Positions 1 through 10,849 of a stretch of 64,000 bases of DNA are shown in pieces (the first letter of the stretch is position 1; the number at the start of each line of letters is the position of its first letter). The notes beneath the pieces were generated by a model. That model did no database searches. It had not been told where the DNA came from and worked only from the letters and a program-made list of their open reading frames with translations. The stretch covers positions 6,739,651 through 6,803,650 of the forward strand of contig CM064552.1 of the NCBI GenBank assembly GCA_032716605.1. Direction: 5' to 3'. A program made the position numbers and the translations under genes. The DNA is from Paralithodes platypus (lineage: Eukaryota; Arthropoda; Malacostraca; Decapoda; Lithodidae).

Positions 1-1913
1 TACTGCAGGGGTGTCGAGTCCGAGACCACTTGATTTACCATCACACTCTGGGATCTACCTGACATGTACGACCCAAGAAGCAAGAGAGCGGAGTCACGCA
101 CACCACAATCATAAAGATCACTCAATAACAACTCATGATCCACTGTGTCAAAAGCCACAGAGAGATCAAGCAAGACCAATAGTGAGGCCACACCATTGCA
201 AATGTTCTCAACTAGATCATTATGTACTCTAATCAATGCTGTTTCAGTTGAATGATGCTGTCGGTAAGCAGACTGAAAAATTGGGATAGTTTCATTCTGC
301 TGAAGTAGTGGTTGTAATTGGTCAAGTATTGCACGCTCTAATATCTTTTATATGAAGGACAGGTTGGAGACAGGACGATAGTTCAACATGTTCTCAACAT
401 CAAGTCCAGGTTTCTTTAGAGTAGGTCGGAGTAGTGCATGCTTTTCAGAATGTGGGAAGCTACCTTCAGAGAAGCACTTATTAATTATTTTGGAAATAAA
501 CTCAACTGTGTGATCATAGACTCTTGGTAGCTTGGAAACATTTATGGGATCCAACGGGCAAAATGTTTTATTGAGGTTTCTTATGTAGGACGAGATCATG
601 TCCACCTCTACTGAGTGAAAGGATGAGAGGACATTATTAGGAATGTGTTGGGGTTGGAGTACAACTGAAAGTTCTTCACCAACAGAAGCATCATCCAATT
701 CCGGTCTTATGCGAGTTATCTTGCCAGCAAAAAATGCCACAAAGTTGGCAGCCAACTCGGCATCAGGTACAGAAGGTCTTAAGCCAACTCTTGTTTTTCC
801 AAGTAAACTGTTTACAATTGAAGCCAACCTCCTCTGGTCGTTACCACACGAGTCAACTTTTCCCTGATAATACACTTTCTTTTCATCTTTGATTTTGTAG
901 ACCACAGCTCTTCTGGCTGACAGGTATTGCAACCATGTAGAGTCTGTTTTATTTTTCCGCCATTCACGTTCAGCTCTTCTACGCGCTCTTCTAAGAAATT
1001 TAACTCGAGTGCTATACCAGGGCGAATCATCTCGTACTATGATTTTCTTCTCTACTTCTGGACAGTGATGATCGAACACTAATTTAAGTGCATTTCCATG
1101 TACCTCCACCAGCTCATCTGAAGTAAGGTTGGAAGTATCAATACTTCCCAAGTACTGTTTTACTTCACTGCTAGCCAAATTTAGGTCTGCATTTTTATAA
1201 TTTCTAAATCTGATTACTTTTTCATGTGTGAGTGGCTTAGGGAAATCAAAGCTGAAAGTAATCAACGCATGATCAGAGGTATTAGGGTCAGCATTCTCAA
1301 CATCAACATCCAGAACACCACCACAACCCACAGGAGAGAAAACCAAGTCAAGGGTGTGTCCTAAGATATGAGTTGGGTGGGACACATGGTTTACAAAATT
1401 GTTCTGATCAGTCAACTCAAGGAACTCAGGAGAGAATGGCTTCAGATGAGGGCTGTCAAGCCAGTAATTAAAATCTCCACACATCAAAAGTCTTCCAGTT
1501 TTAGCAGAAAATTCCTCGAGAAACTGCCCAAACTCTTCCATAAAACCCCTATCTGTGCCACGATGGCCAGGCCTATAGACAACTGCCATTCTTAGAATTT
1601 GTTGATGGAGTTTTATTTCCACTTCCAACAGTTCATAATAAAGAGGAGCTGGGTTATGGCTTATTTGCAAGATATTCACCAGAGATGTGGAGTAGACAAC
1701 TGCCACTCCACCACCCGGATGATCTCCCCTAGGCCTAGGAACATTTATTATGGAATGGGTTTTAGGCAATGCCGCCTGGATAATATTCAGATCTGACTCG
1801 AACAACCAGGTCTCAGTGAGACATAATACATCAAGGTTACGTTCATCCAAGATCTCGCAAATATGATCCATTTTGTTACGCAAGGAACGAACATTCAACA
1901 GACCCAGTTTCAA
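1..1913 (-). CDS. LINE ORF2, endonuclease-reverse transcriptase, partial, one internal stop
   Basis: Starts MKLGLLNVRSLRNK, the usual first strand of an APE-type endonuclease. Further endonuclease motifs follow: LTETWL, GDFNYWLD and SDHALITF. A linker then leads to the RT domain at NYRPVSNLSFI. The frame stops at 348-350 (TAA), but the same frame continues at once as KILERAILDQLQ, STETALIRVHNDL and the palm motif LLDLSVAFDTVDH, up to base 1. The break is therefore one nonsense change, not a frameshift. The rest of the RT and the 3' UTR are beyond the window. A sequencing error at the stop is possible. Confidence 0.85.
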
Positions 1914-1933
1914 CCGGCTCCCATGTGCATTTT

Positions 1934-2665
1934 TCAGTTTTTTGAACCTACAAAATCGGTGTTCTCAATAACTTTATTTCTCTGAGCTGTCATTAAAGGA
2001 CAATTTCTACTTGAGGCGAAATGATTTGGCGGCTCCGTAACTGATGTGGAGCTCATACAATTTATACATTTGGGGGAAGTCTTGTTGGTGCAGTCTTTTG
2101 AGTTATTAGTACCAGCACAGAAGTTGCATTTTGGATCCTCATTTTTCCGATAACACCTGTCACTGGTATGACCAAAGCCCTGGCAATGGTAACACTGTGT
2201 TACCCAGAAGCGATCGTATGCACGACATCTCACAAGTCCAACATACACAGAATTGCCATCATCCACAATGGAAGAGCGTATTTCAGGTGACATTTTTACT
2301 ACCGCAATCTTAGTGTGTGCATCACTCTTTTGCTTAGTGAATAGCAAATTCATAGCTAAGCCATCGTCGACCAGGGACTTTATTCTTGGGTTCTTGTTGA
2401 GGATGCTGGGAATGATCTCATTATCCTCAGCGTCATTAGCAATGCCTACCAGAGTCATTTTTGGCATCATCTTCTTTGGTTCGGAGACACTGAAGGCACT
2501 GTCCACCCCCAAATACTGATTGATGGCCCTTCCTGCATCTTCTTTGGCTTTCTTGGATGGAAGTCGTACCACCAGTACACCTGACTCAGTTCTAGTTAAC
2601 TTGTTAACCGGAACCGAAGCCAAAGCAGTCTCGATTGCCTTTGTATCTGGTGGGCTTACCACCAT
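1934..2665 (-). CDS. LINE ORF1, gag-like zinc-knuckle protein
   Basis: A 243-residue frame, probably 5'-truncated because it starts at the junction with the neighbouring LINE. Residues about 158-205 hold CCHC-type zinc knuckles: CYHCQGFGHTSDRC, then CNFC and CINC groups. Such proteins bind the LINE RNA in the cytoplasm and accompany it to the nucleus. The N-terminal half, with the phrase SGVLVVRLPSKKA, looks like the RRM-like fold region of LINE ORF1, but I cannot confirm that. The stop lies about 20 bases before the ORF2 start, as expected for a dicistronic LINE. Confidence 0.75.
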   Translation of the reverse strand: MVVSPPDTKAIETALASVPVNKLTRTESGVLVVRLPSKKAKEDAGRAINQYLGVDSAFSVSEPKKMMPKMTLVGIANDAEDNEIIPSILNKNPRIKSLVDDGLAMNLLFTKQKSDAHTKIAVVKMSPEIRSSIVDDGNSVYVGLVRCRAYDRFWVTQCYHCQGFGHTSDRCYRKNEDPKCNFCAGTNNSKDCTNKTSPKCINCMSSTSVTEPPNHFASSRNCPLMTAQRNKVIENTDFVGSKN

Positions 2666-2875
2666 CAGACCAACCCCCTCTCTCCACGTCTTCCAATGAT
2701 ACCAAAAATATCCACCAATACAGGCGTCTGCACAGAACTAATAGTTCTGTTAACCTTCACAATCTAAAACCTTTAACATGAACTTTCAACCTTACATTGT
2801 ACATTGGAACACTAATGGACTCTCCGCTCGGCTGCGCCTTGGGGAGGTCCAGCGTCCCCTCAAACTATACTCTCC

Positions 2876-3303
2876 GAGTGGTGATGGGCTGGTCTATCAG
2901 AGTGAGAGTTGAGCATTCTCTGCCATACTCATAGCTTACTCTGCCTGTTCCTCTCGCTTATATATTTTCTAGATCTCAAGTGACGGCGTCTCTTCTGTGG
3001 ATTAACCTCCCTACTGCCAACCTAGAGGTTGGCAGATTGGGAGCCAAAGCGTCAAATTTTTCCTTTGCCCCTCAACTTTACCTTCATAATTGCTGGGAGG
3101 CACAGGGCCTTAATTGGGGATTTGGTTTCACGGGCGTTTCCGCACCCTCCTTAGCTCCCCGCCATGGAGTGGCTTCGGTCACCTGGGCTTTATTAGTGGT
3201 AAGCAGGGAGGGTTCTGTGGGGGCGCTTGGTTATGGCCTTGGCCTTTCTCGGGACCTTGGGGCTGCTCGGCTAGACAGCCTGGGGAACAGCAACAACAAC
3301 AAC
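2876..3303 (+). mobile_element. SINE-like repeat D, copy 1, with target-site duplication
   Basis: Inserted in the endonuclease of the I-like LINE. The 10-base sequence TATACTCTCC occurs at 2866-2875 and again at 3304-3313, directly flanking the element. It ends in a short (CAA)n tail. The same sequence recurs at about 16020-16550, 26576-27081 (minus) and 37451-37862. The body has no ORF I trust. The tail and duplication indicate LINE-mediated insertion. Confidence 0.85.
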
Positions 3304-4848
3304 TATACTCTCCTATGTGTCTTTCTCTAACATGTGAGGCTTTGTGCTGATACGATCCTAATTTATAAATTAGTGAGCCGTTTGTTGTCGCCTGGCGATG
3401 AGTACGGCACTGCCATTTATGTTCTCCCATGAGTTGACTTTTACAGTACTCCCACTTCGTTCTACGTACTTACAATACTCTGTGATTCAAAGCTGTATCC
3501 CAGGACATGGTCTTCCTTCTGTGTGTAATGTCTATAATCAACCCTCATTTCAGTATGACCTATCCCGTCTTCGCTCTTTCCTCGATAGTTTCCCACCTCC
3601 TCTCCTTTTTATTGGCGACGTTAATGCCCACAGTCCTCATTGGGATTCCTCATGTACTGTAGCCAATGTCCCTGGTCCCACATTGCTCAGCTTCTAGATG
3701 GTACCATGTGCTGCCTTAATGAGGAAGATATTCGAACCTTTTTCTCTAAAGCACATGGTACTTTCTCATCTGTTGATATAACTCTCTGTTCACCCACAGT
3801 AGTCGATCAATTCGACTGGCATGCCTTACACGTTCCGTACTCTAGCGATCACTTCCCCGTCCTCATAACGGCTTTAGATTTCGAATCCCCTCCAACACCT
3901 AGGTACAACTTTCTAAAAGCTGACTGGTTAACGTTTCGGCTTCACACACGGAATGTACCTCCTTTTGTGCCTTGAGGCACAAATGAATGAAGGCTTCATC
4001 GATTTCGTTAAACAGGCGGCCAGTAAATCAGTCCCCTTCTCTTCATCCTGTCCTATGCAAGGACGCGTACCTTGGTGGACTGATTCCCTCCAAACACTAA
4101 TTCGTCAGAAACGTGCCATTGGACGCAGGCTCCATAGACTTGACTCCCGTTATCGACGCTTATCGATGTCTCAACCTTTGTCCTCCACTTCCTTTCCGTC
4201 ATTAGTTACCATCCTCCTTAGTATCCATGCCCTTCGTCCGCAATATAACCGACTCTGCAAAATTCCGAAAAGAGGTCAGACATGCTAAAGCAGAATCTTG
4301 GAAGGCGTATGTCTCATCTATCTCCTCTACCACTTCCATTCGTACCGCCTGGCGCAAATTCGGGCATATTAATGGCTCCTACTTCCAATCTCCCAGACAT
4401 GCTTTGTCCGTGGATGGACAACGAATTTATGCTCCCTAGGAAATTGCTAAAATCCTAGGTCGTCATCTCGCTTCTGTCAGTGGCGTTGATAATTTGGATG
4501 TGGCCTTTCGTTTACGGAAGGATGTTGTTGAGAGTCGACCCCTAGACTTCCGGTGTTGTTCTGACTTTGCTTATAACCTCCCATGCTCTTTTGACTGAAT
4601 TAGAATCTGCCCTTTCCTCCTGCACAACATCTGCACCGGGCCCTGACGGTATCAGCTTTGAGTTTTTAAAACAGCTTGCACCGCTGCAATTCTATAATCA
4701 CTTGTGGACCACTGGCATCTTCCTGACTCCTGGCGCCATGCAATGGTTGTTCCTCTTACGAAGCCAGGTAAGGACCCTAGTTTACCGGTGAACTACCGCC
4801 CTATCTCCCTACCAATTGCATTTGTAAACTTATGGAGAAAATGGTTAA

Positions 4849-5207
4849 CTCCTACTGTACCATACGGTACAGTAATAAAAGCCCCCCCCCCCCAGTCCCA
4901 AGCAATGTGGTCAAAATGGCAAGATATAACAACCTCCCACCTCAAAAGACGGAGGAATACTGGCTCTCCCAGCCTGCAGAGGCTTGGATATAAGCTGAGA
5001 AGTGTTGCCAACTCTAGAGTAGTGCTCAAACGGTAGTGGTACCAGGCACTGCCTGATACTGGCAGTTACAAGGAAGGTATATTACTGACTGCTCTCTGCC
5101 GTCGCTGGGACTGGGGTGTGATATATCTACTGACGGTAGGGAGCCGTCGCTGGTACTGAACGGGTTTTAATTCCCGATTATTATGGACTCTACGTGACGC
5201 CGGTACC
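4849..5207 (+). mobile_element. 359-bp TTAA-bounded insertion in the I-like LINE
   Basis: Both edges are TTAA (4845-4848 and 5208-5211). Removing the insert with one TTAA joins ATGGTTAAC to ACCCTTCTAGTTGATTC, which reads MVN then TLLVDSQ in the RT frame. A palindromic TACTGTACCATACGGTACAG and a run of 12 C lie near the left end. I see no clear terminal inverted repeat, so the class is uncertain. Confidence 0.5.
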
Positions 5208-6097
5208 TTAACACCCTTCTAGTTGATTCTCAGCCAAATCGCTCCGCCCTTGATTCATTGGCCCATATTGAATCATATCCAAGATGTCTTCTCACGTAAA
5301 TTGCTAACCGTTGCCGTTTTCTTTGACATCAACAAAGCCTACGATACCACGTGGCGTCTCCTCATCCTCCGTAACCTTCACTCTGCTGGCATCATAGGTT
5401 GTCTTCCAAATTTTATTTCAAATTTCCTGTCAGACCGGATCTTTACTGTATGCGTGGAGGGCGTTGCCTCTGGCGTGTTTCCAGCACTTTCCGCTCCAAT
5501 GTGGTGTCCAACAATTTGGTTTCTCGTAATAATTTTTGACTCATCTAAATTGGAAAGCCCATGTGGCTTATGTTAAGTCCAAGGGTCAGCGCACCCTCAA
5601 TCTGTTACAAAAGTTGTCCCATAAGGCCTGGGGAGTTCAACGATCCACTATGTTGATGCTGTACAAAGCCAGTGTTCTCTCCGTCATTGATTGTGGCAGT
5701 CCTATATATGGGGCCGCCTCAGAAAGGACCTTGCAACCATTGGACTCACTTCATCATCAAGGGTTTCGTCTCTGTACTGGGGCGTTCCGTTCGTCTCCCA
5801 CCATCTCAATTTTAGCGGATAGTGGTGAGCCTCCATTACTCCTTCACCAAGACTTAGTGACGATGCACAGGGCACTTTGTATTATTGATAGTGACTCTCC
5901 TACCAGACACCTCTTTGACCTCACCAGGGCCCCCCAGTGTTCTTCCTTTGGCTTCCCTGCCTGTGCGACTCCGCTGCTCCATACCGCACCTCTTTTTCTT
6001 GATCTTCCTCCTCTAACCCCTTCACATCCCCCTTGGACCCTACATTTACCCCACGTTTGTTTGCATATGTCTTTCTTAAACAAACGTTCCAACCCTA

Positions 6098-6664
6098 ATG
6101 CTTCAGTCATGCAACAACAACACTCTGGAGCACATACGACGTAAGGGTCAGCACACTGGTATTCATACCGATGGGTCCAAATCTGATTCTGGTGTGGGCA
6201 GTGCTGCGGTCTCCCCCACCCACTGTCTCCAGATCTCTCTTCCCACTCAAGCCTCCATCTATACCGCTGAATTGTATGCCATTAAGGCTGCTGTTGACAT
6301 AATCATGCAATCTCCTCCCGGGCGATATATAATCTACAGTGACTCCCGCAGTGCCGTTGAAGCCCTTGCACATTATAATCCTAGGCATAAACTGGTTGCC
6401 TGCCTACAACATTCCCTCTATGGTCTACACGACACTGACTGCTGGGATCAAGTCTGCTGGATTCCTGCTCACGTAGGAATTATGGGCAATGAACACGCTG
6501 ATCGTACTGCTAAGGCTGCTGTTAATTTACCGGTCTCTCAGACATGTCTCTCGGTGGAGGACTGGCTAGCGTCTTTGACCTCTGTTAATCGGCGTCGATG
6601 GCACATGTTGTGGGTGTCACAATCCCCAATTAATAAGCTACGCTCCATTAAGCATTCCCCATGA
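6098..6664 (+). pseudogene. RNase H domain of the I-like LINE
   Basis: The best-preserved part of this LINE. It reads as a type I RNase H with the first catalytic Asp in HTDGSKSDSG, the Glu in YTAELYAIKAA, the Asp in IYSDSRSAVEAL and the last Asp region in PAHVGIMGNEHADRTAKAA. These are the four acidic positions of the family. It lies after the RT and before the C-terminal tail, as in I-type elements. The flanking frames are broken, so the protein is not made as a whole. Confidence 0.85.
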
Positions 6665-7132
6665 TAATGGCAGTCCTCTTTCCAGCCCTCCCGAGCTCTG
6701 GAGGTTCTGCTTACTCGTCTTCGCATTGGCCATACTAGATTAACACATGGGTATTTAATGTCATCACCGCACGACCCACGACTTGAATGTACGTCTTGCC
6801 ATGTTCCTCTTTCTATACGTCATATCCTTAATGAATGCCCGCTATACTCTCACCAACGTACAAAATGTTTTGGCAGGAAGACTTACTCTGATATACTGTC
6901 GGATTCTCCTACCTTTTCCATCTATCGTCTTGTCCGTTTTCTTAAAGTCTGTTTGCTCATTGATAACATTTGATTTGTCTTATCTACTTCCATTCTTATT
7001 CCCAAGACCGGACGTCTCACTCTCATTACTGCCCTGATTCGCCCCCAACATTCCCAAACCCTTAGCGTTAGCTAAGGCCAGCCTTATGAGAGTCTCTTGC
7101 AGTGACTCAGTGGGCTGGTTAAACTTATCGTT

Positions 7133-7176
<44 letters not shown>

Positions 7177-7180
<4 letters not shown>

Positions 7181-8160
7181 CGGCATGGCCAAGGACAACC
7201 GAATGGGACAGTATAAGAACAGAAGGGGAAAAATACAGAAAGAGGAATGAAAAACTACGCAAAATTAGTCAAGTCGACGAAAAAAGCTCGAGGGGTGAGG
7301 GAAAGGGAAAAATCCCAAACCCACCCCCATCAAGCCCCAGTTGCCAGCCCCGAAGCCCCCCAACCGCAGCAAGGGGCATAGTAGTAGGGGGGATGAGTGG
7401 TGGTAGTGCTGGCAGGCTGTGTCACCCGAAGAGTGTCCGGTCCTTTGGGCGGGACCGCTACCCCCGGCTGGCTTCGGTTCCGGGTTGCTAGTCCGGTGGT
7501 GGTGGGACTTCTCGACTTGGCGTTTCCACCGAGCCTGTGAATATGCATACCTTGGTGATGGTTGCTTTTGTGTGCGCCTGCGTTCATATTCGCCCTCAGT
7601 CCTATCAGGCGGGTTCGCTTACACCTGAGCCTCGATATGCATGTTGATGTCAGTGGTCCTCTGGATTGGGTTGGGAGCGGGCACTTGAAAGGCTACCACC
7701 GCTGGCGTACGCGGGGGTTGAGCAGGGATCCATGTCTCATGTGGGCTTGGCTAGCTGGCAAACCCTTTTGCACCACTTTTCGGTATATTCTCAGGCCTTT
7801 TTTTTTTTTTTTTTTTTTTCTATGTGACTGTGTATGGCGTCCTTCCCTGAACCCCCTACCCCGGCTACAGCCCCGACATCGCTCTCCGTGCCTGTAAGAA
7901 CACTTTTGAGGGTCCTGACGGTGTCCATTACCTCATGCTCAAGCATCTTTCCTCACAGGCCCTGGTCTTCTTGTTGGCTATCTACAAGAAGATATGATCT
8001 GGTGTTTTCCCTCCCTCTTGGAGTACTGCTCTGACCATCCCTTTTCTTAAACCTGGCAAAACTGGGTTCTCGCCTTAGGACTATCGTCCCATTGTTCTTA
8101 CCAATTGCTTGTGTAAACTCCTGTTTTAGTTGGTTTCTTTTGCAAGTTTACATTTTTTAT
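7177..8160 (+). mobile_element. Second I-like LINE fragment with RT scrap
   Basis: After the poly(A) of the preceding LINE comes new sequence, G+C-rich to 7790 and of uncertain identity, then a poly(T) run at 7798-7819. From 7835 a broken RT can be read across frames: FEGPDGVHYLMLKHLSS, then a Pro-Gly-Lys-Thr stretch, then DYRPIVLTNCLCKL. This corresponds to the GPDG and YRPI motifs of I-type RT. It ends near 8150 in A+T-rich DNA. Confidence 0.55.
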
Positions 8161-8474
8161 ATATAAGTACAGTACTGTTGTCCGCTAATTTGTTTTTGTG
8201 TTTCATATTACAAATAAAGAAGGGGTAGAAAATGTTAGATACAAAAATATTATAACCTTTATTGATGACAACAAGAAAGAAAAAAATGTGGCATAATGAT
8301 ACAAATTCTTACTATTTTCCACGTTTATTTCATCTACAAAGCTCTTAATGCATATATAATTAGATAAATTGTCACATTATTTACAAAGTAATTTTTTGCA
8401 GATCTTTTGAAATTAGTAAGAAAAATTGTCTGGGAATCATTATAGACAAATGATTAAGCAAGCAAATTTAGTAA

Positions 8475-8477
<3 letters not shown>

Positions 8478-8535
<58 letters not shown>

Positions 8536-8562
8536 ATATATATATATATATATATATATAAA
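8478..8562. repeat. (CT)n followed by (TA)n microsatellite
   Basis: About 27 CT units run directly into about 12 TA units. The bases from 8160 to 8478 are A+T-rich with nothing I can identify. Confidence 0.95.
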
Positions 8563-8615
8563 CACATTCACATATCACACTCGTACAGCATCTCTCCCCT
8601 TCCTATACCCTGATC

Positions 8616-8785
8616 ATTATAGATAGGCCAACAATTCCAACCCCAACCTCTCATAACTCAAAAAGAACTTCAGTAATTGACCTGTAATTTAGGTGTAAAT
8701 AGGTGTGGACATTTCACAGCCCATTTGCTCTAGCCCATTTTGAGTGATAGGAAATTAGGGGTCATGATTTTGGCCTACCTATAAT
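8616..8785. mobile_element. Short palindromic MITE, family H
   Basis: Ends are inverted repeats of the form ATTATAGATAGGCCA and TGGCCTACCTATAAT. Other copies are at 19862-20006 and, in part, at about 10090-10215, 20930-21040, 47840-47960 and 59105-59195. The middle shares CCCATTTGCTCTAGCCC. Confidence 0.65.
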
Positions 8786-8821
8786 GAAGAGGGTTAACGT
8801 TACAGAAGCATAAGGAAATAA

Positions 8822-9034
8822 TTAACTCCTTGAGGATAATGGCGCGTTTTAGCCGTTTATTTTGGCTATCATTAGACGATTTGGGACAGCTTAGGAAGGA
8901 TCTGTGGGGATGAAAAGGGTAAAGACTATCCCAATCAACCTTCTGACTTCCACATACCCTTCCTAATCTAAATAAAATCGTCTAATTCTAGCCAGAAAAC
9001 ACAAGAAGTGCGTCATCGATCCTCAGAGAGTTAA
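8822..9034. mobile_element. TTAA MITE family A, complete copy (213 bp)
   Basis: Bounded by TTAA. The ends are TTAACTCCTTGAGGAT and, inverted, TTAACTCTCTGAGGAT. The interior is a long imperfect palindrome with arms CATTAGACGATTT and AAAATCGTCTAATT. This is the short family A form seen about ten times in the window. Confidence 0.8.
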
Positions 9035-9113
9035 AATAGTCAAGCAATAAAAATGAGTTGCAAGTCAAAATGACATGCAATTAGTGCAATGGTGTAAAAT
9101 GATATCATTATGT

Positions 9114-9657
9114 TTAACCCTTTCAAGATCCGATTACGTATTTCTATTTTGTTTCCGGCTATTATTAGACGATTATATTCTGATTAGGAAGGGTGTATGG
9201 AAGTCGGAGGGTTAAGGGAAGATGTCCACTTGAGGGATTTTTTTCTTGACTCCTTTCTCCCTCATGTTTAGCCCCATTGTTCTAAGTTTAAGACGTTTGC
9301 CCCATTATTTTAACGATTTTAAGAACTTTCAACCCATTTCTGTCAATTTTTAAGACCTTTCGTGTCATTTAGGTGTCGATTTTATCCTGGCAGGCGATAG
9401 CGAGCCTGTAATTTAAGAGGAACCGGCTTTCAGCCGGGAAATTTTTCTACCGAAAAATGTAAAAATTTATCTTGAAAGAGGCTCAAGGGGGTGTAATTTT
9501 AAGCTTGAAGGATATCTAGGGACCAAACTAAAAACCTCCCATTAATGGAGATAGTCTTGACCCTTAAGCTTCCCACATATCCTTCCTAAAATGTCTAAAA
9601 TCGTCTACTAATAGCAAGTATAGTCTGTCAAAAAGCGTCATAATCTTCAAAGGGTTA
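9114..9657. mobile_element. TTAA MITE family A, split by a family B element
   Basis: The left half (TTAACCCTTTCAAG to 9211) and the right half (9546-9657) together make one family A element. A family B element occupies 9212-9545 between two TTAA sites. The terminal TTAA on the right has decayed to TTAT. Confidence 0.75.
9212..9545. mobile_element. TTAA MITE family B, copy 1
   Basis: TTAA at both ends. It carries the family B landmarks: TCCACTTGAGGGATTTT at the left, the near-palindrome GGCCTTCGGCCGG-type hairpin (here GGCTTTCAGCCGG), ACCGAAAAATGTA, and AAGCTTGAAGGA towards the right end. Confidence 0.8.
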
Positions 9658-9659
9658 TG

Positions 9660-10370
9660 GAGTCAAATATGTATATAGATAATTCTGGATATGCATAATG
9701 TGTATTGTTAGCTGTAAGGGAAAAACGTAATGAGTGTATAGGGGGTTTAAAGAATCATGAATATTATATCTCCAATCATCATTATCATCACATTATGACT
9801 ATCATCAAGTAATATATTCACAATGATATACTTACTATCACAAATATTTCAAAGTTTCATATTTGGTATAATTATTATACCTGGCGCTAGCGAACTGGAC
9901 AACAATAGTGATTCCTCAACTTTTGTATGGCCAAAGAATGGAAATACGCCTAACGGGCTTATTGAGCTATTCTTAGCTGGAATTGATGCAAAACTGGTAC
10001 ATGAAATATAGAAAACATATCTTATGCTGTACAGTACCAACTTTGTAGTAATGAAAACTTAATATACATTTTTATTATGATTAGCAATCGAGTTGACATT
10101 TTTTTATCACTAGGGAAGTGCTGACCAGGAAATAGATGTGAAGATTTACAGCCCGTTTGCTCTAGTCCCTTTTGCGTTATAACAACGGTTAGGGATCAAG
10201 GATACTGTCAAGTTGGTTTGTGCTGGGTGTAGATAATACTGTAGCCTATATGCCATGACTTACCTGTAAATACAATGCGTGGGTTTCAGAAGAGTTGAGG
10301 GGAAGGGTATAAGGACTCCAGGGGTTGAGTATAGATGCGTAAAAAAAGATGATGTGATTAGTTAAACACA
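9660..10370. other. A+T-rich DNA, no gene recognised
   Basis: There is no splice-bounded exon I trust. A partial family H fragment lies around 10090-10215. Two overlapping short frames on opposite strands near 9823-10040 are open but have no recognisable product. A CAG-GTAAGTC donor-like site on the minus strand near 10260 lacks a convincing acceptor. Confidence 0.5.
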
Positions 10371-10372
10371 CA

Positions 10373-10756
10373 TTAAGGGAGCCCACCTCACTTTTCTTCT
10401 CTTTCTCTCCCTCTCTCTTTGGCTTGTATCCATTCGGCCCCATTCAGCCTACTGTTTTAAGACGTTTACCCCCATCCAGGTGTCAATATTTTCCTGGCGA
10501 GCGGTAGCGAGCCAGCATATATATATTTTTTTGTTTTGACAGCAAGCTAAATTTGCAAATTTTTCGATAGAAAAATTTCTTCGGCGAAGCCGGATTTCTC
10601 CATACAATACTGGCTCGCTATCGCTCGCCAGGAAGAAATCGACACCTAGATGGGGATAAACGTCTTAAAACAGTTGGCTGAATGGGGCCGAATGGATACA
10701 AGCCAGGGAAAGAGAGAAAAAGAGAGAAAGGTAAAAAAAGCCGGTGCCCCCTTTAA
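10373..10756. mobile_element. TTAA MITE family C, long palindrome, copy 1
   Basis: TTAA at both ends. Two arms of about 150 bases are inverted copies of each other. Each contains TTGGCTTGTATCCATTCGG or its variant, CCCCATCCAGGTGTC and GGCGAGCGGTAGCGAGCCAG. The centre holds ATTTTTCGATAGAAAAATTT and the GGCGAAGCCGG hairpin. Confidence 0.85.
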
Positions 10757-10849
10757 GTCCACAATGGCAGATATAATTGTGACAAAATACCCTCCCCTTA
10801 AATATTATACATTTCTATCGTAATCTACTCTTGCTAAATCTATCTATAA

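Larger units (their letters stand above)
1..2665 (-). mobile_element. CR1/L2-like non-LTR retrotransposon, cut by the window edge
   Basis: Two consecutive reading frames on the minus strand give the standard LINE layout: a zinc-knuckle ORF1, about 20 bases, then an endonuclease-RT ORF2. ORF2 stays in one frame from 1913 to the window edge, broken only by one TAA. The RT phrase LLDLSVAFDTVDHELL near 100-170 is typical of CR1/L2-type LINEs. The 3' end lies outside the window. The element meets the plus-strand I-like LINE head to head near 2665. It is far better preserved than the other LINEs here, so it is probably the youngest insertion. Clade assignment is by motif memory only. Confidence 0.85.
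2666..7176 (+). mobile_element. I-like LINE with RNase H, decayed, with poly(A)
   Basis: The order on the plus strand is: the tail of ORF1 ending in TGA near 2780, overlapping an ORF2 ATG (ATGA); then endonuclease, RT and RNase H pieces in shifting frames; then a poly(A) of about 41 bases at 7136-7176. Endonuclease shows in FIGDVNAHSPHWDSS and SSDHFPVLI. RT shows in SAPGPDGISFEFL, VNYRPISL and FFDINKAYDTTW. RNase H shows in HTDGSKSDSGVGSA and WIPAHVGIMGNEHADRTA. Presence of RNase H places it in the I group. It carries a SINE at 2876-3303 and a TTAA-bounded insert at 4849-5207. Confidence 0.85.

Noticed and set aside
8426..8626. Ser/Leu-repeat small protein
   Set aside because: Translation of (CT)n and (TA)n.
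10246..10443. Possible 26th exon of the mosaic gene with a GTAAGTC donor
   Set aside because: No credible acceptor, no Cys pattern, and it overlaps a family C MITE.
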